This document shows positions 21,401 through 35,294 of a DNA stretch of 64,000 bases, piece after piece. Made by a program: the position numbers and the translations under genes. Within the stretch, counting starts at the first letter, position 1; the number at the start of each line of letters is the position of its first letter. This stretch comes from Phymatolithon calcareum. Its lineage: Eukaryota > Rhodophyta > Florideophyceae > Hapalidiales. The stretch is from NCBI GenBank assembly GCA_977006965.1, contig OZ345382.1, positions 310,001-374,000 on the forward strand, in the 5' to 3' direction. The notes below the pieces were generated by a model. That model was given only the letters and a program-made list of their open reading frames with translations. It did not search any database and had not been told where the DNA came from.

Positions 21401-24400
21401 TAGTGCAGGGTACAATAAATAAACCCCTCGACTGACCAGTCAAGCCACAGTCAAAACAAGACCGCTTGTAGCGTGACATGCCATATTCGATTGTTTTCAA
21501 AGGGATGCTGTCATGCGTAGGCGCTCATAACACGTATGCCAGGGCACCAGATTGATGCAGACAGGCTAGAGGTATTTCTGCAGAGAAAAAATCTGAAGGA
21601 CTTTTAGCATACTTATTTGACTGTTGTGATCTCATTGAACCGGACTCGTACTTTCTCCGAGATTGCGAAGATTGATATATTTTTAAAAACGTTTCGGTAT
21701 GTCAACTATAGATTAATTTCGAGCAAATATTCGGAAAAATCCGTGCATTGTTTATTGGGGAAAATTGCTGACATCAAAAATAGGTTTACTCATCTCCATA
21801 ATAGCAAGCACATCTTTTACCTCGTTAAAACTGCGTCGCTTCCGCAAAAATAGCATAAAAGGGGACGGTCTAATGCATGGTGCTGCTTTTGCAATCACAG
21901 CTAGGGGTAAATCGGAAAGTATCCCATGAAAGATGGAGCCCATCATATTGCGTTTTGAATAGAAGACGATTTCATCTTGTTCGAACACTGCTGTTGGGCG
22001 ATAAATAGTTGAATTATAAATTGTACGCTTTTCCTTCCATTTCTTCAATTTTTGGGGCAATAAATCCAAGCAATACACCTCGAAAATGTCTTTAGAAGAG
22101 TTCATCCCCACCGGTACGATACAAAGCACACAAAATAGCTCTTGTTTTCTATTAGTCTTCCAATGAACGAGAAGGTTCTCAAGTGCATCATTAGTGTTCC
22201 CAAAAAGAAAAATCCTCTGATTAGATTACAATAAAAAAGAATATAAGAAAAATGGTCTAAATTGTCAATGATATCCCAGTTCCGGAAGAACCTCGGTCCG
22301 TATTCGAAATTGTGCTTGTGAGAATGGAGTAACCTGCTCCACGCAGAGGGCTTGAATGGAGTTTTCGTTGTATCGTATAGACATACGCTCCGCATCCTCT
22401 ATGACGCTTATTTGTATCTTATCGTGTATTTCCGTTTTCTGGTTTGCGAGCTCAGAGTGAAAAATCATTTCTCGAAGCGACCTAGGAATTGCCAAAAAAT
22501 TTAATTGGCACAAACATCCAATTCTTGTACGCGAAAACATCAAGCTTAACATCGAATTGATTGAGGTCACTTTGTCAAATATGTTCTAAGTGATATTTGA
22601 GAGGAGCATTCTAAATTAGCCCCTTACCTCTGTTGCACCAAGAACGGTATTTGAGTTTCGGACTCTGACACTCATTTTCGTGGCTATAAATCATTAGACG
22701 GAGCAAACTTAGGGCTGCTGATGAAGCAGAGAGCTTTCTTTACTCTGTTTGAGGTTGGCAAGCGTGCAGACGAGCTCAAATCCTTTTCCGCAATGTAGAA
22801 CTTCTGCGGTGCTCAAAGGCACCTTTTGACCGACCGATAATTGCCAGCATGAACGATCGTCTCATATGGCAGATATCACGTCTTGTCCTTCAAGGCCAAT
22901 ATCCTTCGTCCACATCGAGTAAAGAGAAGCTTTAAAGAGGAAACCGCAGGATCCCTTCTTCGGCTCCGATTCGCCGAACTATACAACTTCAATATGTTAA
23001 ATTCCGATTTCCTTCCGTACGTCTGCATAAAAAAGGTTTTAAGGCAATACAGAAGAGCAATGAGCTTAAAATTTTATGTCAAACAGTTTGCTAAGCCACT
23101 GACACGTCGGCATCAATGGAAGATTTCGTTTTGCACTTTAGCTCCAGATTCAACTTGCGGACAACTTGAAGTGGCTCTGGCAGCAGGGAAGTGAAGCTTA
23201 GAAACGTTACAGGTGAGAAAAGTATCATTTTCGTCGAGATTACACTTTAAAATGCGTTTTAGTTTTGTCATACGTTCAGTTCCGAATACTCTGCATGATT
23301 TTTGCTTGTGACTGATATAGACTCTTCATTCATTCACATGTTTCATGTATACTCGGAACAATACAGTTTCGACTACATATCACGAAGACCATTGGAATTT
23401 CAAAATTTGATTTTGGCATGCGTTACAGAACCTGTCAGAGCTCTGCTCCATGTGTGGAACAGGCTTAAGATTATAAACAGATGCTCGAAATGCCATAGAG
23501 TATGCGCTAGCAAGACAAGCCAACTCAATACTCCTATATTTCTGCGGCATGGAAAACAATTGGAATACTGATGTAGACGTGCTATTCATGTCCTGATTTT
23601 AGGATACCCTGGAATGTTGCATGTGCAATATCACCTTTTCTCTTAACTAATGCGTTGCATGTGCAACACAATGTATCCGAATATGGACGACCGAAATGTG
23701 TTGCATATTCAAGACAATCTTAAGCTCTTTAAAAGATACTCTAAACGCTATGAAAAAGCGCTCAGACAATAGATTAACACGGTATTCTTATAGTTGTGCC
23801 GTATGTCGAACAATTGAAATTCTGCACCAGTCAACTCATTTATGTACTGAATCTTGGATAATGAATTTTTAGATATGTGGAATATCGTCAAATGTTGCAG
23901 GAAAACCGTCCATTTGAACCTTTTCATATTTTTACACTATGGAAGGATCAGCAAGAAAGTATCTGTTGCAATCAGAGCACTGATAGATATCTGAGTCTTA
24001 AATTTGAAGCGCGTGATAGCTCCCTAGAGCCCATAATACACTGCGGACAGAGATTTCGGAGGACTTCTTCCCATATCTTTCTTGTAAAGTCCCGGATACG
24101 CCATATTCAAATGCTCAATGTTCGTCTGTGAATAATAGTTTATTCTTCAAACAAGAGTCAGAACGTGCTCATGAATATCATATTGCTTTTGCGACTTCCT
24201 TATAATGCACGTGCTTGTTGGAGTTCCATTTCCAAGAGAATTCTAAGAAACAACTCGCATAAGACGCATTTGCAATGCAATTAGTCTTCAAAATGAATAC
24301 ATTTCTCCCGATTCGCGATCCGTTCCTCACGGAAGAAGTTAAGGTGCATTCCCTTTCTTTCAGGCTAATTGATGTGCCCGTGAGAGTTAGGAAACGAATA

Positions 24401-25809
24401 TTCAACTTCTTCAAACTCATAGTTCAGCACAACAAATGTAGAAGAGCGACCAGTATCACCGCCAAGGCGACGAAGAAGTGTAGCTGGCTGAATCACAATG
24501 TACTACTGGAGCGGTCTATTGCAAGGATATATATATTTGAGCACAATTCATATTTCTGGTAGAAAACGATGCAAAAATGATACATTTTACTGATTGAATG
24601 ATGTTTTACACCTACTCGATACGTCATAAAAGTGTCGATTTAATTTCATTAGCACGAAAAAACATATGATTAGGTAGAACAGATGCTTTTTGCACATGAA
24701 ACTGCGAGGCGTAACTGCTCATCTTCTGATAAACAAATAGAAACATTGGGATTCAATAAAGCTACAGTGCCTATTCGAGTGAAGATATTTACAACTTCGG
24801 AGATATAAGCTTTGTATTAATAAGGACACATACAACAGTCTGCGTATTCTCTGCGGGAATGTCTAATTTATTATTTATCTCTGAGGACACTTTGCTCGAT
24901 ATTATCTATTTCTGAACCCTTTTTCCCCAGAGTTGCTTTGAAGGCACGGGAGAAAATGCTTCCCTAAGTAGAGAATCGGTGAAAAACTCTCTCGCATTTC
25001 TGTTTATGCACCTAATCCGGGCGTGGTAAACGAGGTTGAGGTGATTAAGTCGCAGCTCCTTGGTGTTTTGTTTCCGCGCACAGGCTTCCGGTTTGCGGAC
25101 TACGGTGCACCGATTGGATTTGATGCCGACCATCCGCTCAACGTGTGATATTCTGGGCTTTAGTTGTCGCAGATCTTTTGTCAGTCTGGGAGGCATTGTG
25201 CGACGCTAGTGAGACCTATGACAATAGAACTTTTCTCTAAAACTTATTTCCGAGTCTGAAAAGTGGCGTCTTTGGAGTGCTCATCCGATTTCGTGCGAAC
25301 ATAGATCACCAACGGTGTACATATTTATGGCATGTCTCAAAAGAGCGCTCGCACAAGCCGTCTTTCTGGTAAATAAAAACAATTATTTGGGACTTGTTCA
25401 GTAAGGCTTTCGTCTGTAAGATCGGCATCCACTTCAATGCGTGAAAACTTGCGGAAAGGTCTAAACTCGAAGTATTGACACTGAGTTTGGACAGTCCACA
25501 CATCGCTGAGGCACTTCTTCTCGCCTACGATCTATCCAGAGATAGACTACAAAGGCGAACAGCGTGCCGCTTGCGTCGTTAGGCAACAGAGCACGAACAA
25601 AAGGTATCAATATCCACCGAAAAGGAGAGATCATGATTCAGTACCCGCAAAGCCCGAGGAAAGGCCAGTGCTTTTTCGGGTAGCTCGAATGTTGCGGACA
25701 AAACTGGAGCGAATCTTCCTGATTCGATACAAGCGCTAGAATGCTGGCCCACCGCTCTGAGAGCGAGCAATGACGGCCTTATTATTTTCCAGGATTCTAG
25801 ACCAGCTTT
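18456..25809. other. 7.3 kb of gene-free, AT-rich DNA
   Basis: Frames above 60 codons are present (for example 20931-21332 plus, 21752-22129 and 22265-22570 minus), but none shows a recognisable domain, and many break soon after. A short palindromic motif GTTGCATGTGCAAC occurs twice in near-exact form near 23615-23666. The region is most simply old transposon debris. Confidence 0.4.
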
Positions 25810-27320
25810 CTAGTGCCTAGTTTACTGACCGCCTCTAACAGGAGGCGATTTTAAAACCCGAAAAATTCTGTAAAACCAAGGCAGAATAGCTGGCTCACGC
25901 TATATTCGAAAAGCCCAACTTGTCTGCTGTTCTAGGAGTATCTCTTCTACCTTTTTAAAATATCTTCGTTTGGCCCTAGAAACGAAAAATTATTAGTTAC
26001 TCAGAAGCATCGGACGTGCCATGCGACGAGAAATGACCTGTCCTGCGTGGGCGGTACATCCGTACAGGCCAGGAGAGCATCGCTGACCGGTCTTACAGGG
26101 TGCTCCAGAATAAGGAGCCTTTTCCATAACAAAAAAGTCGGCGGTATGTTTCAGGAGGTACTGAAAGAAAAAATCAATACATGACAGGTGCGGTGAGAAT
26201 GATCTTAGTTCAGTATTCACGGAAGAAGATAAAGATCAAAACATACAATACTTTCAACGCCAAGGTAGGGAAAGCTGACGATGGCATTGCAGATGCTTTC
26301 GGGCTTGATTCCAGATCGCATCAGCAAAAGAGCCGTACCACCCAGACCTAATTCGTCATCGCCAATCGTTTTTGTGAAACGCTAGTTTTTCGTTTACTAC
26401 CGCAATCATAAGCTCCTCAGAATGGCACAATAGAATTGATAAAACCTTGATATTCTCGATATACGATCTTCCGGACTCTCTCTCCTGCGTCTTGCAGAGA
26501 TCCTCGTACAAAAAAGCGCAAGAGGAACAGGATGTCATCGCGACCTTTCGCGAACCGATTATTTCCCTTATAGGATACGATGGTACGAGCCGCAAGCTCT
26601 AAGTCCGATTGGGAGACGATATACCTCTCAGTTGATCTTTTCACACTAAACGGAGATTTCTTATCAGATAATAGTGGTATTAAACTTCAGGAGAAGTTCG
26701 CTTTTGGCACAGCTATGTTGCCTCATGTTTGACCGTGAAAATTTGCTGCTGGAACGTCCGCTAAGCAGAGAAGAATTTGGCAAAGAAGGACTACGGCGAC
26801 ACAGATGATTACGTTTTATGGAATACTCGTCCTCATTGAAAGGGTTCAGATCGGTGCAGAAAGCGATTTGCGAGGTTGGCAGCTTGCTCTATGCTATCCA
26901 TGCAGAGCTTCAGCAGAACATGACCCATCGAAGTAATTTAAATTTCTGCCCGATAGATCAGTTGACTCAGGCATTTCTTGTTGACGTTCAGTCGCCCCAA
27001 AACTTATATATGCACCTGTATTTATTCGCAAAAAGAAGAGGAAGACTGTGCATGTCATGATGACTACTTTTGCGGAGCAAAACAACTGCAGAGTTGGCAA
27101 AGTCAAGACGACGACCGTCGTGTGTTTATCACGTAATATGTTTGACAGTGCCACCCTATGCATTTGTGGAACTTCTACATCAAGGAACATTTTCACTGAG
27201 CATACCGAAGACATCCATGGGTTTGACACTTTTGATGTGCTCGATAGCGAGTTCTTTCTTGCGCAAAAATATACTGAATCTAATTCCCTCAATTGAGGGA
27301 AATTTCCGTAAACTAGGCAA
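25810..27320 (+). mobile_element. Palindrome-ended element, copy A (decayed)
   Basis: A 1.5-kb copy of the family also present at 41252-43178 and 43358-45312. The head starts TAGTGCCTAG and carries a decayed CCTCTAACAGGAGG where other copies have CCCTCAATTGAGGG. The tail keeps a perfect CCCTCAATTGAGGG (27286-27299) followed by AAATTTCCG. Inside, a coding-like stretch from about 25995 starts LVTQKHRTCH, has a CSRIRS stretch and ends FQEVLKEKIN before hitting stops, matching LVTQKYQTFH and VQNVLGEKIN in copy B. A second shared block near 27050-27130 contains GATGACTACTTTTGC and AACAACTGCAGAGTT. The encoded protein is not recognised. Confidence 0.7.
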
Positions 27321-30300
27321 GAAGTCTCGTCGAATGCGTATCGTGAAACCCGTGACTTCGTCAATGCGTTACCTAGTCATAGTCACCTCACAAATGGTAT
27401 CAGTTCGCGTACTGTAGAATTCTCAAAAATGATCACAGACTTTTGCAAACTTTTACTATGTGATGTGGGTTCTTGTAGACGTTGGATATTGTCGGGTGCG
27501 AGTTGCGCTTTTCGCTAAACATTGCGGGTTCTGAGGGATTATTAGGATGGTCTCTTGCCACTTCTCGTTCAAACTGGAATTCCATTCTCTGGATTGAAGA
27601 TTGAGAGCTATGCCAAAATTCTTTTCTTCGACATTACAACGGTATCTTGTCAAACGTTTCTTCTTTGACTTGAAATTCTACATCCGGCTTGCGCTCACAT
27701 GGAAATATGCTTCTTATAGTACAAGGACAGAAATAGCTCGAGCACGCAATGCGTTCAAGCTTGTCATGCAAGCTTTCCGACATTCTAATTTCAGTTTCGT
27801 GACAGAATTACTTTTCCCTTTGTTTTCCCTCTGAAATTCGATTTTTCAATTTGCACACCAACCAAGGCCATATCTACGTATTCAGTGCCTGTCAGTTGCT
27901 CAATATCACTGGAGTGATTGTGACAGAATCTTTTGAAAGATCTTCTGGAAATCACTTTTCGAAGTGCTTTCACGAGTGAAGTTGATAACACCACGGATTG
28001 CATCTGAAGCTTTCTGTTACCGGCCGGCTGAAATACGTCTCCATCCGTCATGAGCTATGCAAAAGTAAAACGAAAGGATATCACGAGCAAGAATAGGAAG
28101 AAAGAGGAAAATCAGATGGTTTCCGCGGACCGAACTCGTCTGATTTTCCCCAGATGAAGACTGGACTGCTGCAATAACAAAGGCCTGAAATGCATTTTAT
28201 GGAAAAATGCGTTTGCTCATGACACATACAATAGTGCAACTCCTTCTTTGTGATTTACTTCAATAGCTTAGAGATCTCAACGAGAAATACTGAAATTTTT
28301 GCCGGCTGATATCGTCTCAATCGCATTCGTTTTCATCATATGAGGCAATAGAAAAGATAGGCTACATTTGGGAACACCCGCCATCAGTCGAATATTTCCT
28401 GTTTTTCTCACGTGCAAAGAAGAAGAGGAGAGCTAATAAAGTAGCAGTACTAAATATTGCCGAATATTCGAGGGCCGATCGGCTCATTTGCCGATATTTC
28501 ATCTTAGAGATCTGCGAATAGTGCTCGGAAGCTTCCTCACTCAGTTGCGGCCAGTGGCCATAGCTCTTGACTATAGAAGTTTTCTTGCCACCATTCAATT
28601 CAACTTCGGCAGAATGATATGTTTTATCCACATGTACAGGTTCTCGTCGCCTCCTGGTCGCGCATTTTTCCCACTAGGCCGCTATATTGCATCTATTGGC
28701 TTATTTTTGAACTATCAACGGCAGTTTCCGAGCCAGAAATAATTACATGTGTCCATGGATTTTGAGAAAAAAATTCTCCTACTTCTTCGAGATACTTTCA
28801 AGCGAATGGTAGATGCAATGCAGCACGTAGTTTCTACATTCACGTGCAGACGCACAGAAGAATGCATGAGAGAAAATTTCCATCTTCTCCGTTTCGTTCG
28901 TGCTATGTACGTATCTGAATAATTGCGCTCTCTACGAGGACCAATTTCAAGATATCCTACAAGATGATACACGTCTGTGCTAGTAGTCGATTTGTTCAAT
29001 TGATTCCATAGAGTCACTACAGCCTCCAAAGTTTACAAAATTTTGTACCTCTGGTCCTCTCCATCTTATAAAATGGAGAACGTTGTACGTTCAGCCCTGG
29101 TATACCAGTGGGGTGAACCTCTAGTCCGACATAAACAGAAGAGAGCAGACATCTGTTTCATACGCTGCTTGAAGCTACTCTAGAGCATTGCTCATATATT
29201 TGTTCGCAGTTACACACCAGGGACGGCTTATCATCCTGCTTTTACCATAGTCACCTTTTAGAACTTAGAACACCTTAAAATCTGCATATCACGCTAATTT
29301 TAGACACACAGATTAGAATACTATCTAGTTTCGTTCCAATAATTTATGCATTCAATGGTGCAAATATCCGATTCAAATCTTGAACGCATTATTTCATACC
29401 ATGTGCCTCGAATAGAATCCTCCCTTCATATTTTTTTGCTCCACCTTAACTTCATAAGCTTTCAGACAAGTTTCAGGGCGACCATTCCATTATCAATATT
29501 TTGAGGTGATGGCGACTGTCGACTGTCGTTTCCCATCATCAAGAATGGGTAAATTTTATGGTGATTTACCTTTTAATGAAATTAGCCACATTTAGAACGG
29601 TCTCCTTAAGACTTGACCAAAAGCGTTTGATATCCCGAACTATGTCTGTGCGATTAAAAAGCTACACTTTGGAATTTTCGTACAGTGTCTGCGGCCCTTA
29701 CATAATTAAAAAACGAGGCCATATCACTTAAGAAAGCTCACTTCGCGGCTCTGATCCGTTTTGGGGAAGTTAATTCCTCTATATGCTCTCTCATCTACCA
29801 GATTTCATTTTCAGTGTATCGTCGTGTCAGACGTACGGCTGAAGCGTCGACCGGACTTAATGGGATTTCAAAACTAATCCTTCATAAGACGAATTGTGAA
29901 TAATGATTCAGGGTTTGCCGCTACATCTTGCAATTCTGCTATAGTTTCTAATGGAAAGAGCAAGAATAAACATCAGAGCCTCTTTCAACTTAATTTTATC
30001 TGCTTCAGTATGTCCACTAGTGCGTTCTCACATTTTTATTGTAATTCACAGAATTGCGCAGAGCTTCTGGAGACCTCACGTACCATTATTCTTTCTCGCT
30101 TCTCAACATTTGACTCTCAGACCTTTTTCAAAAACTCTTATTTCCAATGTGATCGTGATATATGGCCCTGTGAATCAGAAAATGCAATCTCATCAACGGT
30201 GTGGTCATCCAGAGAATCTTCGTTTCGCCGAAATTAGAACCGGATATTTCTCTCTTTGATTATTATTCACTGAAGAAATCATATACAGGAAGAGCACAAT

Positions 30301-30583
30301 TTTGGGACTCTGTTCATTACTGCCTCGGCATCAGCAAGCTTCGAAAATCGATTTCTTTCAAATTTCAAATATTTGGACATTAGCAAATGGAAATGAGATC
30401 CCTCTTGCTGTTAGATCACCTCATCGAGGTGGTATGCTGTGGGTAGAGACCCGCGGACCAGCAAATACAAGATATATTACCTTCGTTAAATTCTTCACGA
30501 ATGGCCGCGATGTCGACCTTGAGGCGCCTTTCCTGGGGTTCCTTTGTGGTCTCTGCTAGCGCAGAGTGATCTAGAGTCCGTGC
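27321..30583. other. Gene-free AT-rich DNA
   Basis: No supported gene or repeat. Frames of 80-110 codons lack family features. Confidence 0.4.
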
Positions 30584-31635
30584 TCATGGACACAGTGGAT
30601 TGTGTGCCCATTTCCTCCAATCATGAACGTTTAACAACCCTCTTGATTTTCCGAGGCTGCCACGTAATTTGATGAGCAACTCTTCCGTGTCTCTTAAGGA
30701 TAATCCAGCCAGAACGCGACGAAGAATCGCCTTTTGCGTGTAAGCTCGCATCATAATACATTTCCAAGACGCATTGACGTTTGAATCTCCAGAGCAGTAT
30801 CGAATTTCAAGACGCAAGGACTTCAGATACTTCATGTGCGAGTTGATTGTTTTGAGGTGGTACGGCTTCAACTTGAGAACTTCGGAGGCCTGTTCAGATT
30901 CATAGAACTCCATAATCGGATGAGCAACTCTAGCCATGAAGAGCATGTACCCCACAGTTCCAGTAAATGCACGAATCTCGGATATCATGGTGGGAAGGAT
31001 TCCGTCCATCTTACCTTCGTCGTTGAATGCGATACTGAGAAGGCCAGCCATCTTCTGGTCCTATATGATGACAAAGACAGTGCCGTGCACATCAAAATGG
31101 CTTCTCTTCAGTTCCGATTTGTTTTGGCTAGAAAATGAGATGATGAGACGGAAACTGTCGACTTTAAGTGCAGGATTAATCGGTTCGCAAATAATACCGG
31201 TCGTCATCATGATCGCCACGAGGCACAATTCTTGATTTCGTAATCCCATCTGTACGTACTCGGTACACGTCGCGTGATCTGATAATATTGGCGCCGTCCG
31301 ATACGTCGGAGCGGGCTAGGGGAATCATACTCTTGTGCTTTTCAGTTCTCCCTTTCACTGGTGTACGCAGATTTCTCTTCATCAGCAGTTATTTTTCGAA
31401 TTGGGAATGTTTCAAACGTAGAGTCGATGGAAACCCGCCATGGCTCACGTCGAGAATTGTCGTTGTCCAGGATTTTGTTTCGGGTTTGCGATCTTGTAAT
31501 CACCCTGTCTTCACAAGTCCAAAACCTGAGTTCATTTCTTGTCGGACACAGCTGGCGCAATTGGTTCACAGAGACTGACAGGAAGAGTATCTGCAGTCTC
31601 TTCAGTAGTGCTGAATGGAATCGATTTTTCTTCAT
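30584..31635 (-). mobile_element. Copia-like LTR retrotransposon remnant: reverse transcriptase / RNase H region
   Basis: Minus-strand fragments in neighbouring frames resemble Ty1/copia-type pol. From high to low coordinates: a stretch with KSRIVPRGDHDDDRYYLRTD (about 31200-31260), the position of the copia KARLVARG motif; then FRLIISFSSQNK leading to a DVHG segment (about 31070-31140); then, after what looks like an internal deletion of the catalytic core, ISEIRAFTGTVGYMLFMARV and HHLK-like PYHLKTINSHMKYLKS (about 30800-30970), typical of the region after the RT active site. Frameshifts and stops show that it is dead. The flanking LTRs were not found. The same strand carries integrase-like sequence 4 kb upstream. 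Confidence 0.6.
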
Positions 31636-34600
31636 GGTCTCTGTTCAAAGCTCGGAAGGTGCGACAGTTCTTCGATTTCTTGATAAATCGGCGGTTTAGG
31701 TGCGCTCATCATAAAGAAGATGGGCTGTACTTCCTGTTATGGACGCAACACGAGCAGACCCGCCGTAACAGAACTGGTCCGGCCAAAAGTGAACGAAGTC
31801 GCCGGGAATAACATTAGAGCTTGGGCGAACTTGTATGCGCAATATCTTCCCGATACAATGATTGGACACATTAACTTGGTAATCAGATAGCCATGGGACT
31901 GGCATGTTGGTTACGATTGATGAAATTGTCTAATACTTGAAACAGTTGCTGTCCTATGACGCAACGAGACGAGAAGTGACTCAACTGCTAAAATGCGTCC
32001 CGGGGAACCCACAGATGTGCTGTGATGATATGCTGTGCGCGATAGAAGCAAATCGTGTGAAACAGAAGCTATAATGCGCCTTGGGGAACCTGTAGTCTAG
32101 CCACAGTGATATGCCGTACGCGATAGGAGCAGTTGTATCTGAATCTCTGATTAGTCAAAAGACATGGCGATGAAGCAACAGGAACAAGACTTAGACGGCC
32201 TTGTTTGATGTCTGAATGACCTTGATGAGAAAAATGGTGATGATGGAGAGGAAAAGAGGCAAGGATGGCAGGATACTAATGCTGCGCTAATCATATGGCT
32301 GAAAATGTCTATCAAGTGTCGAGTCTGGTATTGGGCACACAAGATTAGTTGGTACACATTGCCAGTGTTGTGTCGAGGCCATGCAAAAACTGGATGGACG
32401 GACTATGGCAATCTACACAGCAGATGGCATCTATGTAGCATGTTCCGTACTACAGTTTAACAAGGGTCATGATTATCGAATTTCGGAGGTAAAGCCCTTG
32501 CTTGATGTCATCCAAGTTGGGCAAGAATAGCTACAGTTAGACGTCCTGACGATAAAGCTCATAACGAGAGTGGCCGTCAAATGAAGGAGGTATCTTGCCC
32601 AGAACTATGTAGCAATAGTGAACCCCTCTGGGCCCATAACTGGGAGTCCGGAACTGTTTCGCTCCATTGAGAATTGATGTAAACGGCGGTATTATATTGC
32701 CGGTTGGTTGGAATGATGTTTTAGCAAGTTTAGGTTCATGAATTGTTGACCAGTCCATGGTCCGAGCATTTTATTTTGGAAAGGGAGTTGTCTGTGGGTG
32801 CAGAACAGGTATACTAGCTTGCCGTGAGGTTTTTGGTGACTTGACGCGAGAAATTCAAACAAAGTGTCAACTTAGGAGGAGACATTGAAACAGGAACATA
32901 GCAAGAACAAATTTATAGGCTAGGTGGTGATTTTCCTGTAGCACATGAGAATATCAGTTGCAATTCATTTGTCGGTTTGCACGTGCAAATGCGGTTACCT
33001 CTGAATCGCGTGGATATTACAGGAACGGTCAGCACGTGCAACTGCGGTTCGCTTTGAGACATGCGAAGATGCGATAACCAAAGAAGAGACCAGATGATCG
33101 ATGACACTTGATCAGAGAGCTTGCCGGTGACAGATTGAGGAAAGAGATGAATTCAAGGAGATCTCCGCGGACGAGTGAGATTGACTTGGTGTGCCTAGTA
33201 CGTATGCTCTCTAAATCATTGCTACTTTTGAATTGCTTACTCATGAGGCGTTCTGTGGAAGGTTGCGGCTCCGTGACGACTTGTTCCGTAGCACGACGAT
33301 GTGTCTTGGATGCTCCCCGTTTGAAACGATGATATCCGGTGAGAAGTCGCTCGCAAAGGTGCTAAGAGGTCCTCCAACTTCAGGAACTCGATTATCATTC
33401 GAACGAATCTCTCGTTAAATGCAAATTTTCAAAAACACTATCAAACCTCTTGTAGGTCTCGTGTCTCTACAATTATGCATTCATCTCTCGATTTGCGCAT
33501 TTTTGGATCTCCCCCAATATGCGCAGTTGTTAGACTTTCACTCATACTTCTACTTTCCCTTCGCATTCCAGACTAGAAATAGATTAGCTTATACCTACGA
33601 GTATGAAACCCAGTCGGAGGCGTTATGATTGCACGGATCATGATACATGTGATCACGTGTACGCTAATCAAACAAGAGCACTTCGAAGCCTTCCTCTAAC
33701 TTCCATTGATCAAATTATCACACTGCCACACCAAAGCCTTTTTATCGAATTCTAGCCTCTATGTGGAGGTGTGTCGGATTCGTCAGCGAGTATTGGGAGA
33801 TCATTCAAACGGCTGTGGAAAGCAAGATGGGGAAGCCCGCCCCACTGTCGAGAACACATTGTCTTTCCTTGATTTCCGGAGACGAAACCTGTGATTTTAT
33901 GACCTCGAAGTCCGATTGTAGTGCCAAAATTAAACCGTTGATCGGAGAGGACGATCTAGAATCTCTCAGGTTTTAACTATCGTTTAAAATTTTCTGCGAG
34001 GACTTTTCATGTCAATGTATGAGCGCGAAAATTCTCTGTCAACGTTATGAACCGTGATTGTTGCATTTTAAAACTAAGAATTCCGTTTTAAGCGTCGTTG
34101 AACATTGAACCAGAGTGCGTGAAGGAATGCCAAACAATATGCAGGCTGAATTTTCGACGCAGAACAGTCGAATCATTTCGTGTGAGCACAGCGGCGCGGC
34201 GTAGTGAGTCCTCACCGCTTCATTCGAGCGCAACTCGCACGAGGAGGCCAAATGTTGAGAGCATCGACCATCCAACTGAGGCGAGCCATATTATTGCGGT
34301 TCTCAATCTGAAATAATATGATGTAGAGAGAATTCCATTTATATGGGTAGCTGCAGTCTCCACTAATGTTCCACCGATATTAATAAGTGGCTATTGTATG
34401 CAAATTACAGCATGTGTGCTGGTCTGTTCGCTCTTTTTTGTTTTACTTGCGATTAAATATTCCGCAAAGGCTTAGAAAGGTAGAGCTTGCTTGATCATTC
34501 CTGTGTTATAGAAATCTAGCACTACCGGAAGGGTTTGAGAAATGGCTTCCCAAATATAGAAGATCTGATGATTTTCGAATGCGAATGCGATTGGCCCTGC

Positions 34601-35294
34601 TGGAAGTCCTATATTGAAAAGACCTTCAAAGAGAGTTTGACCAGTTTTTGAAAATGTCTTTGCAAGCCGGCAGTCAAAGAAAAAAGCATCACTTCCCTTG
34701 AATGCTAGGTGGTCTCCACTCTCGAACAGGCCAGAACAAATATACTGTATTTCTGCACCCGCAATGTACACCGTCAGTCCGCGGATCGTAGGTCTGAATC
34801 GTGTCTTAATACAAAAAATGTTACTATACCTTTCCATTCTCGCACTTGAGTCCGACGATCACTGCTTCAAAAAATTTTAGTAACTTCGTCATCCAATGAA
34901 CAGGCTTCCACACGCAGTGCGATTGCCGGTTGAACTAGAGCTAGACATAGATACTCGATTTGACGCTGGTTCTGACAACAGTATTTCCGCTCTTAGATTT
35001 TACAATCCAGACATTAAGACTCACGTTAATATTGCAGAAATTCTCATAGAATGCGATTTAGAGTTGATGAGAAAGAAAATCCATCCCATGGCAATTGGAC
35101 AAATTTATCCGGGACTACCTCGTCGGCAAGAGCTTTTGCTCCAGTTTATCTGACGCAGGCCATCGCTTATGAGCACTGCAGAGCAATTTATCGCATACAA
35201 AAATTATAGAGTGAAGCCAAACGGATAAATCACGCTTGGTTCGTGTAGCGGGAACGACCAAGACACGCACTTATCACGTACTCAGATGATTCTG
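31636..35294. other. Gene-free DNA between two retroelement fragments
   Basis: An imperfect tandem repeat lies at 31986-32136 (listed separately). Otherwise no gene or repeat was recognised. Repeated GCACGTGCAA-TGCGGTT strings occur at about 32978 and 33031. If the flanking fragments come from one element, this 3.7 kb includes foreign insertions or fast-decayed pol sequence. Confidence 0.4.
31986..32136. repeat. Imperfect tandem repeat, two units of about 75-80 bp
   Basis: Unit 1 and unit 2 share AATGCG(T/C)C, GGGGAACC, GTGATGATATGC against GTGATATGCC, and ACGCGATAGGAGCA against GCGCGATAGAAGCA, in the same order. The function is unknown. Confidence 0.55.

Noticed and set aside
31288-31578. 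Plus-strand frame of 96 codons
   Set aside because: Antisense to the copia-like RT remnant on the minus strand.
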